This document shows, one piece after another, positions 39,385 to 46,316 of a stretch of 46,316 nucleotides of DNA (position 1 is the stretch's first letter; the number at the start of each line of letters is the position of its first letter). The notes beneath the pieces were generated by a model. The model did no database searches, was not told the DNA's origin, and saw only the letters and a program-made list of their open reading frames with translations. This DNA is from Candidatus Omnitrophota bacterium (GTDB taxonomy: Bacteria > Omnitrophota > Gorgyraeia > Duberdicusellales > 4484-171). The position numbers and the translations under genes were made by a program. Where the stretch lies: positions 1 to 46,316 of the forward strand of contig JAMXCX010000008.1 of the NCBI GenBank assembly GCA_024542985.1, given 5' to 3'.

Positions 39385-40322
39385 TAGATAAGACAATAAA
39401 AGATAAAGTAGTTAACTTTTCCTTTGTTTTCCCCGCCTTCGTCATATTTTCGGTTTTTTATCTTTATCCGTTTTTTTACTCCTTTATTTTAAGCTTTCAG
39501 CAAACTGACGGAATTTACTACTCTAAATTTGTAGGCTTGCAAAATTTTAAAGAAGTTTTTGCTTCCGGCTTAGATTGGCAAAATTTCAAATGGTGGAGTA
39601 TAACCTGGTGGAAGGCTTCTTCCTGGTGGAATTCAATGTATAACGGAGTTTTTATCACTTTTTGGGCCCTCACTTTCCAAAATATTTTAGCTTTTGCATT
39701 GGCCCTGGGTGTAGATAAGGCAATAAAAACCGGAAAGATTTATCGAGTGATATTTTTTATATTACCGGTTCTTTCGGAAATAATTATCGGTTTATTGATG
39801 AGAGAGCTGCTCCTTACCAATCCCGGTATCTTGAACCAATGGTTGGAAAAAGTAGGCCTAGGTTTTATTAGCCATAATTGGCTGGGTAGAGAAAGTGTTC
39901 TTTTGACCACAGCTTTAGTGCATTCCTGGAAGGGTTTTGGCTGGGCCTTTATTATACTTTTGGCCGGCTTACAAACTATTCCCGAAGAATTGTATGAAGC
40001 AGCGCGAATTGACGGGGCAAACTACATGCAACGTTTTCACAGGATTACTCTACCGTTGTTAATGCCGGTTGTTTCATTGGTTATCGTCCTTACTCTTTTA
40101 GGCACAATGCAGGCCTTTGCGATGATTCTTGCCTTGACTAGGGGGGCAGCAGGCTTAACTGAGGTCCCGGTAATGAGAATTTATAATCATTTGCGGCTTA
40201 GCCAGGTTGGTTTAGCTTGTGCTGAGGGAATAGTTTTGGGGGCTGTTCTTATTGCTGTATCTTTTACTATGTTTAATCTTTCAAAATGGATAAGGAGCCG
40301 TTGGGGTGTATTACCGCGCTAA
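39381..40322 (+). CDS. ABC sugar transporter permease (MalF type)
   Basis: EAARIDGANYMQRFHRITLPLLMP EAA loop; six-TM pattern. Confidence 0.93.
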   Translation: MIDKTIKDKVVNFSFVFPAFVIFSVFYLYPFFYSFILSFQQTDGIYYSKFVGLQNFKEVFASGLDWQNFKWWSITWWKASSWWNSMYNGVFITFWALTFQNILAFALALGVDKAIKTGKIYRVIFFILPVLSEIIIGLLMRELLLTNPGILNQWLEKVGLGFISHNWLGRESVLLTTALVHSWKGFGWAFIILLAGLQTIPEELYEAARIDGANYMQRFHRITLPLLMPVVSLVIVLTLLGTMQAFAMILALTRGAAGLTEVPVMRIYNHLRLSQVGLACAEGIVLGAVLIAVSFTMFNLSKWIRSRWGVLPR

Positions 40323-41142
40323 AAAGATAATAGCTCTCATACTTTTGCATACTTTTCTTTTGAGTGTAGCCTTAAGCTGCGTATGCCCGTTGCTATGGAT
40401 GCTCAACGCATCTTTTAAGAGCGAGCAAGAATTCAGAGATGATTTTGGTTTAAATATAGCTGCGGCTTTTAATTGGGAAAATTACAAAAAAGTTCTTTTT
40501 GACGAGGGCCTGGGATATTATTTTCTTAATAGCGTTTTTTATACCTTTATTACTGTTTTTTCAATAGTAATTGTTTCTTCTCTGGCGGCCTTTGCCTTTT
40601 CGCGCCTGAATTTTCCCGGTAAAAATGCAATATTTTTCATATTTTTAACCGCGATGATGATACCCTTGCCGGCCGGTTTTGTGCCGGTATATATCTTGTT
40701 AAACAAACTAAACTTGGTCAATCGAATCGGCTATGTTTTAGCAATGTCAAACATGGGGCTTTCTTTGAGTATTTATCTCCTCAAAACTTTTTTTGACCAG
40801 TTACCGCGGGATTTAGAAGATGCGGCCCGTATAGACGGGTGCAATAAACTGCAAATATGGTGGAATGTAGGCATGCCTCTTATCGCTCCGGCTTTAGCGG
40901 TGGTAATTATATTTAATTCTTTAAACGTTTGGAATGAGTTTGTTTTGGCGTCTTTGATGTTTACGGATGACGCTTTAATGCCTCTCCAGGCTGGCTTGAT
41001 GGGTCTTTATAATAATAACGTAACTCAGCATACCCTTATTATGGCAGCTTTAACAGTAGCGGCTTTACCGATAATTCTTCTTTATCTAAAAATGCAAAAG
41101 CAGATTATTAAAGGTATCACTTCGGGAGCCATGGTAGGATGA
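40306..41142 (+). CDS. ABC sugar transporter permease (MalG type)
   Basis: EDAARIDGCNKLQIWWNVGMPLIAP EAA loop; GTG start. Confidence 0.93.
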   Translation: MYYRAKKIIALILLHTFLLSVALSCVCPLLWMLNASFKSEQEFRDDFGLNIAAAFNWENYKKVLFDEGLGYYFLNSVFYTFITVFSIVIVSSLAAFAFSRLNFPGKNAIFFIFLTAMMIPLPAGFVPVYILLNKLNLVNRIGYVLAMSNMGLSLSIYLLKTFFDQLPRDLEDAARIDGCNKLQIWWNVGMPLIAPALAVVIIFNSLNVWNEFVLASLMFTDDALMPLQAGLMGLYNNNVTQHTLIMAALTVAALPIILLYLKMQKQIIKGITSGAMVG

Positions 41143-43469
41143 AGTTAAGAGCAAAAATACCTGCCTGTCCGGCAGGCAGGAAGAATCAAAGATTAAAGAT
41201 TAAAATTTTACTTTTTACTTTGTGTTTTCTGTATTTGCCATTTTGCGTCGCGGCACAGGATAGGCATTCTTCTCAATACGTAAGTAAGGCTTGGGCTTTA
41301 CAAGGCAAGAAACAATTTGAAGAGTTGTACAAAATAATCGATGAATGTATAAGTAAATTTTCGACAGAAGCTGAGCGGCTAGCGAAGCCTCTAAGAAATT
41401 TTCCATCCAAAGGGGATGAGAAAAATTTCAGCGTTATGAATGATGTGGCAACCTGTTATTTTATTAAGGCCGAATCTTTAAGAAGTGAGAAGAAAATAAA
41501 AGATGCCGAAAATAATTTTCAAATCATTATTGATAAATACCCCTATGCTCAGGCTTTTGATCCCAGGGGATGGTATTGGTCCCTAAAAGAAAAAGCCGAA
41601 CTCGCTATAATAAAAATTAAGAACCAAGGTTGTCTTCCGATACCTGTTGATACCCCGGATCAGGAAATAAAAGTAAAACTCTATGATTCGGGAAGCGAAT
41701 TTCCGGTAAACTACGCCAAATACGGAAAATTTAAAGGCCGAGGTACAAAAGACTATAAATATGTTATAAATGACCCCATTGGCTTAGCTAAGGCTACCGG
41801 AGAGGGGATTTATCCCAACACCACTTCCCTTAAATTTGACCCTGAATATGTTAGGCTTAAAAAGAAACTCTTTAAGATAAATCACTGGGAAATCTTAAAT
41901 AGCCGCGATTTTAATACTGCATTTTATAAATGGAATGTTGCTCCTGAGGCTTCGGCAGTTAAACAGTTTAATATTGCTGAGATTCTAGAAAAAAGCGGAT
42001 ATATAAAACAGGCCATCAAAGCTTATCATGCTATTTTAGTGCATTATCCCCAAAGCTATGGCTGGACATATTGGCATACTCCTTGGTATGTGGGTAAGGC
42101 GGCTATTTATCGAATCCAATACCTATTAAAGAATAATCCCGATTTAGGTTTTCGCTTAAAAAACGCTAGTATCCAATTGATAAACGGTTATGACAATAAT
42201 GTAAGAAATGACATTTTTGTTGTTAATCCCGGCGAGTTAGTGAAAATTCCTTTTTGGAAGAGGAATTTTTCTAAAAATATGAGATGTAATTTAAAAAGAA
42301 TGAAATTTAGAAAAATTGTTTATTCGCGGGGTGAGAAAATTAAACTAGTTAAATATAACACCGGTGATTGGCAAATGTTGATAAATAATAAACCTTTTAT
42401 TCTAAAAGCAATCACTTACTCTCCCAGCCGGGTCGGCGAATCACCGGATAATAGCACCCTTGAAAATTGGACCACTCAAGATACTAACGATAATGGAATA
42501 ATTGATGCCCCTTATGAAAGCTGGGTAGATAAAAACCGTAATAATGTTCAAGATCCAGACGAAAAAAAAGTTGGGGATTTTCAACTCATGAAACAAATGG
42601 GGGTAAATTCCTTGCGGCTGTATCACCAACCATTTGAATTAAATAAAAAAATTCTTGGACAAATGTACCAAAAATATGGTATATATATACTTCTGGGTGA
42701 TTTTCTAGGTAAATATACCTTAGGAAGCCAGGCTGACTGGGAAACCGGGACTGACTATGATAACCCCGAGCATCAAGAAAATATGCTCAAAAGCATAAAA
42801 AAGATGGTCCTGGAATTCAGGGATGAGCCTTATGTTTTAATCTGGCTCTTAGGTAATGAGAATGTATATGGATTAGGCTGTAATGCCGATAAAAAGCCGG
42901 CCAGCTTTTTTAAATTTGCCAATAAAGCTGCTCTTCTTATAAAATCCCTAGATCCGCAGAAGAGGCCAGTGGCAATAGTTTCTGGTGATACTTTATTCCT
43001 AGATGTTTTTGCTAAAAATTGCCCTGATATCGATATATATGGACTAAATGCCTATCGAGGGCGATATGGGTTTTCAGATGTTTGGGATGAGGTAAAACGC
43101 ACGGCTGATAAACCAGTAATAATAACCGAATACGGTGCCCCTTCTTATGGAATGGGTTATACCAATAAAGAACGCGAGCAATATCAAGCAGATTATCACA
43201 AAGCCTGCTGGTTAAATATTGAGTGCAATTCAGCTGGTTTTGGAGCCGGGAATTCTCTAGGTGGAATTGCCTTTGAATGGCTTGATGAGTGGTGGAAAGC
43301 CTATGAGCCGGATTGTCACGATTGGCACAGGCTTTCTGCAGGTCCGTTCTTAGACGGTTATTTTTATGAAGAATGGTTTGGTATATGCGGGCAAGGCCAG
43401 GGGAAAAACTCTCCATTTTTACGCCAATTAAAAAAGTCCTATTATACCTATAAAGAACTTTGGAATTAA
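41139..43469 (+). CDS. Secreted glycoside-hydrolase-like TIM-barrel protein with TPR-like N-terminal region
   Basis: Signal segment; WLLGNENVYGLG and VIITEYGAPSYG (candidate acid/base and nucleophile Glu); GH2-type TIM-barrel resemblance; FEWLDEWWK C-terminal motif. Confidence 0.75.
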   Translation: MKLRAKIPACPAGRKNQRLKIKILLFTLCFLYLPFCVAAQDRHSSQYVSKAWALQGKKQFEELYKIIDECISKFSTEAERLAKPLRNFPSKGDEKNFSVMNDVATCYFIKAESLRSEKKIKDAENNFQIIIDKYPYAQAFDPRGWYWSLKEKAELAIIKIKNQGCLPIPVDTPDQEIKVKLYDSGSEFPVNYAKYGKFKGRGTKDYKYVINDPIGLAKATGEGIYPNTTSLKFDPEYVRLKKKLFKINHWEILNSRDFNTAFYKWNVAPEASAVKQFNIAEILEKSGYIKQAIKAYHAILVHYPQSYGWTYWHTPWYVGKAAIYRIQYLLKNNPDLGFRLKNASIQLINGYDNNVRNDIFVVNPGELVKIPFWKRNFSKNMRCNLKRMKFRKIVYSRGEKIKLVKYNTGDWQMLINNKPFILKAITYSPSRVGESPDNSTLENWTTQDTNDNGIIDAPYESWVDKNRNNVQDPDEKKVGDFQLMKQMGVNSLRLYHQPFELNKKILGQMYQKYGIYILLGDFLGKYTLGSQADWETGTDYDNPEHQENMLKSIKKMVLEFRDEPYVLIWLLGNENVYGLGCNADKKPASFFKFANKAALLIKSLDPQKRPVAIVSGDTLFLDVFAKNCPDIDIYGLNAYRGRYGFSDVWDEVKRTADKPVIITEYGAPSYGMGYTNKEREQYQADYHKACWLNIECNSAGFGAGNSLGGIAFEWLDEWWKAYEPDCHDWHRLSAGPFLDGYFYEEWFGICGQGQGKNSPFLRQLKKSYYTYKELWN
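41160..41180. repeat. 21-nt near-perfect palindrome inside a CDS 5' end
   Basis: CCTGCCTGTCCGGCAGGCAGG; relatives at 37027-37046 and 159-178. Confidence 0.75.
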
Positions 43470-43507
43470 GGATCGCAGGGAATACGCGATGAAAAAAGGA
43501 GGGAAAA

Positions 43508-44692
43508 ATGCGTAGAATAATCTGGTGTGCTTTTTGTTTAGTCGTTTTTACTTTTATTTGCTCAGCTACCGGCTTTTCTAAGGAAGCAATAAAAGATTTC
43601 TACATTTATTCTGATAAAAATTCACCATCTAATCATTTCATTCCTAGCGGTTGGATGGGTGACCATAATGATTTGAAGTTTAACGACCAGGCAACTGAAG
43701 AGTATGCTTCAGGGGCAACTTCTTTAAAAATAATTTATACCGCCAGAAAAACTCAAAATCAGGGCTGGGCCGGAATTTACTGGCAATCGGCCCAAAATAA
43801 CTGGGGCGTGAAAGATACCGGTTATGACTTGAGTGACTTCAACAAATTAGTTTTCAAAGCTAAGGGCGCTAAAGGAGGAGAGGTCTTAACTACTGTAAAA
43901 GTAGGTGGAATTACCACAAATGCAATTACCGGAAAAAGCGTGCCTTTCCCTGATAGTCTTAATGTTGAATATGGCCCCATACGTCTAACCCAGGACTGGG
44001 AACAATACTCAATAAATTTAGCCGGGAAAGACCTTTCTAATATTAATGGCGGGTTTGCCGTAGTTTTTAACGCAAACCATACCGGGGGTGAGCAGGCCGT
44101 GTATTTAGATGATATACGTTACGTCTATGACCCGGATTTACAAAAAGAAGACTCTGGCGTTAATTTGCCTTTCTTCGTTTATGCTGACAGCGGTTCTTTA
44201 GATAATCACTTTATACCCAGCGGCTGGATGCCGGCAACCGCAGCCAAGGATTTACGTCTAGATATTAATTGGAAGAATTATCCTTTTAGCGGCGACACCT
44301 GCATTAGAATTGAATACAAAAATGAGTCCGGAACTCGTTGGGCCGGAATTTACTGGCAGCAACCGGCAAATAACTGGGGCCAGATAGCCAATGTTGGCTA
44401 CGATTTGCAAGGTGCAGTTAAGTTAACTTTCTGGGCCAGAGGGGACGTGGGCGAAGAGGTAGTATATGAGTTTAAAATTGGGGGCATTTCCAGCGGCGAG
44501 CATATCGACTCTGACAGCGCGAGCATAGGCCCTATTCAGTTGACTAAAGAGTGGAAAAAGTATGAAATAGACTTAAGAGGCCGCGATTTATCCTATGTAA
44601 TTGGCGGCTTTGCTTGGGCCACAAATATTGATGTAAACGATCCTAAAGGTATTGTATTTTATCTTGACGAAATAAAATACGTTAAAGAGTGA
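43508..44692 (+). CDS. Secreted protein with two tandem carbohydrate-binding-like domains
   Basis: Internal duplication: NHFIPSGWM / GWAGIYWQSAQNNWG / DLSNINGGFAVVF and NHFIPSGWM / RWAGIYWQQPANNWG / DLSYVIGGFAWAT. Confidence 0.78.
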   Translation: MRRIIWCAFCLVVFTFICSATGFSKEAIKDFYIYSDKNSPSNHFIPSGWMGDHNDLKFNDQATEEYASGATSLKIIYTARKTQNQGWAGIYWQSAQNNWGVKDTGYDLSDFNKLVFKAKGAKGGEVLTTVKVGGITTNAITGKSVPFPDSLNVEYGPIRLTQDWEQYSINLAGKDLSNINGGFAVVFNANHTGGEQAVYLDDIRYVYDPDLQKEDSGVNLPFFVYADSGSLDNHFIPSGWMPATAAKDLRLDINWKNYPFSGDTCIRIEYKNESGTRWAGIYWQQPANNWGQIANVGYDLQGAVKLTFWARGDVGEEVVYEFKIGGISSGEHIDSDSASIGPIQLTKEWKKYEIDLRGRDLSYVIGGFAWATNIDVNDPKGIVFYLDEIKYVKE

Positions 44693-44694
44693 TT

Positions 44695-44719
44695 TAAGGT
44701 TAAGGCCACCTTATTTTTA
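44695..44719 (+). terminator. Possible weak intrinsic terminator
   Basis: TAAGGT-taaggcc-ACCTTA hairpin followed by TTTTT. Confidence 0.3.
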
Positions 44720-44741
44720 ACCTCAGCCTTTCTTATTCTGT

Positions 44742-45983
44742 ATGAAAAAAATTGCTGCGACTTCAAAATCAATAATTATTGGGATTGGGTTTTGTCTTTT
44801 AACTGCCAATGCTCTTTGTGCGCCGGCAAAGGTTGAAATAAGGACAAATAAACAAGGCGGTTATCTTCTTTATGTAAAGGGTAAGCCTTTTCTTATGAGA
44901 GGAGTCGGTTACAACCCCACACCTATAGGCCAAGGGTATGAATATGATGTTTTTACCGATCCTGCTAAGCCCTGGTTGGTTGACGGAAAACTCATGAAGA
45001 AAGCAAAGATAAATTGTGTGCGTATTTATTCCCCAAGCAAGGATTTAGAGAAAATGAAAGAATTTATTCGGGTTATGTATAAGAAGTTCGGTATTTATAC
45101 AATTGTGAGTGACTGGTTAGGTTTGTGGGATTTCCCCCGCGCCAATTATGCTGACAAAAATTTTCAAGCGGCAACAAAAGAAAGGATTTTAAAAATAGTT
45201 GAAGCCTTAAAAGATGAAGAGGGGCTGCTTATGTGGATACTGGGGAATGAGAATAATTATACTTTTTCCGGGAAAATTGGATTTTGGACCTCTCCGGAGA
45301 TAGAAAAAATAACTAGTCCTCGTCAAAAACAAGTAAGGCGTGCCGAAATTTACTATTCGTTTGTTAACGAGCTTGCCGCGGATATAAAAAAAATTGATAA
45401 AATTCATCCAATAGCCTTAGGTAATGGCGAAGGCACCTTTCTGGATGTTGCTGGGGAAATATGTGAAAATGTCGATCTGTTGGCAATAATTATCTATCGC
45501 GGTAAAAGATTTGGTAATCTATTTAATACCATACGAAATTCTTTTGATAAACCAATTTTACTGTCAGAATTTGGCTGTGATTCCTATGATGCCTATCAAG
45601 ATAAAGAGAACCAAGACGCTCAATCAGAATTCTTGCTCGCGCAATGGCAAGATTTATACAAGAATACTATTTTCAGCAAAAATAAAAAAGCTAATGTCCT
45701 AGGAGGTTGTCTATTTGAGTGGAGTGATGAGTGGTGGAAGCATAATGAAGGCTATACCGATGATTGGAAAGTCCATAACAAAGAAGCTGGCTGGTCTCAC
45801 GGCGCATATTTTTTCGACATTAGGGCAAAAAACAACCTAAATATGAATGAGGAGTGGTTTGGTATTGTATCGCTAAGCGAAGAAATAGAGAAGGGTATTA
45901 ATAAAAGAATACCCAAAAAGGCATATTATACTTTGAAAAAGTTCTTTAACCGCCCTAGTGCCTATACCTCAAATAGAAAATGA
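44742..45983 (+). CDS. Secreted glycoside-hydrolase-like TIM-barrel protein
   Basis: Signal peptide; LMWILGNENNYTF, PILLSEFGCDSYD, GGCLFEWSDEWWK; paralogous to the C-terminal part of the 41139-43469 product. Confidence 0.75.
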   Translation: MKKIAATSKSIIIGIGFCLLTANALCAPAKVEIRTNKQGGYLLYVKGKPFLMRGVGYNPTPIGQGYEYDVFTDPAKPWLVDGKLMKKAKINCVRIYSPSKDLEKMKEFIRVMYKKFGIYTIVSDWLGLWDFPRANYADKNFQAATKERILKIVEALKDEEGLLMWILGNENNYTFSGKIGFWTSPEIEKITSPRQKQVRRAEIYYSFVNELAADIKKIDKIHPIALGNGEGTFLDVAGEICENVDLLAIIIYRGKRFGNLFNTIRNSFDKPILLSEFGCDSYDAYQDKENQDAQSEFLLAQWQDLYKNTIFSKNKKANVLGGCLFEWSDEWWKHNEGYTDDWKVHNKEAGWSHGAYFFDIRAKNNLNMNEEWFGIVSLSEEIEKGINKRIPKKAYYTLKKFFNRPSAYTSNRK

Positions 45984-46256
45984 ATATTAGAGCCTGCCGG
46001 TAAATATTTTTCTTATTAAAAAAGCCTATTTTTACGCATACCCTTCTGTTAGAGGAGCACCGATAAGCTTACCCTGCCTAGAGGGATGGATGCCTTGCTT
46101 GTGTCGAGTCAGATAAATTCCTGGCAATGAGTTTCTGGCTCAGCATTGATGCATTGCAGCAGCCTTGGCGACTTACCTGCCTACCGTGTACACCTTCAGA
46201 ATTTCGGTAACATTTGATAAAAGACCATGGATATGCATTAACAATTTTTTAGGACC

Positions 46257-46283
46257 GTCAAAATCCCCGGCGCGGATTTTGAC
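46257..46283. repeat. Perfect 10-bp inverted repeat with 7-nt loop
   Basis: GTCAAAATCC-ccggcgc-GGATTTTGAC; no T-tract follows. Confidence 0.8.
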
Positions 46284-46316
46284 TGGCGCTTCGGCCTTAA
46301 AAATCCATCCCTTCGG

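Noticed and set aside
43012-43416. 134-aa antisense ORF in the glycosidase gene
   Set aside because: Shadow ORF; its His/Arg/Leu-rich reading is an artefact of the sense-strand codons.
1-46316. CRISPR array, prophage or defence island
   Set aside because: No regularly spaced direct repeats, and no cas, integrase, transposase, capsid or toxin-antitoxin proteins recognised in the ORF track.

Overview
46.3 kb bacterial chromosomal window, densely coding. Gene content and style suggest an uncultured Omnitrophota-like Gram-negative lineage; this is inferred from pattern only, and no search was run. From left to right: a CAU tRNA and tRNA-Val; a housekeeping block (zinc-ribbon protein, RNase H-like, YebC, RuvC, RuvA, ScpB, MetK, AhcY, DUF4139 protein, divergent PFK, class II aldolase-like, IlvD); the elongasome block mreBCD-PBP2-rodA; a TIGR03960-like radical SAM gene and a short DUF2344-like gene; a convergent polyamine operon (nspC, carboxynorspermidine dehydrogenase, and a SpeD-like protein); tRNA-Thr; an MFS gene overlapping rnfCDGEAB plus an RseC-like gene; purN; a BatD-like fragment; a TPR lipoprotein with an FtsH-like membrane protease divergent from hflKC; purU; and a carbohydrate locus (ABC binding protein, two permeases, two TIM-barrel glycosidase-like proteins, and a tandem carbohydrate-binding protein). 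The observations most worth following up are: (1) the SpeD homolog in a carboxyspermidine-pathway operon, where an AdoMet decarboxylase should not be needed; (2) a dispersed palindromic element with three copies in both orientations; (3) a PFK whose GGD and GGDGS nucleotide-site motifs are altered; (4) the FtsH-like/TPR-lipoprotein/HflKC module; (5) the TPR-like/EF-hand-like/glycosidase fusion and its sugar locus; (6) an apparent synteny break at the short DUF2344 gene; and (7) a tRNA 3'-end duplication. No CRISPR array, transposase, integrase or rRNA was found.
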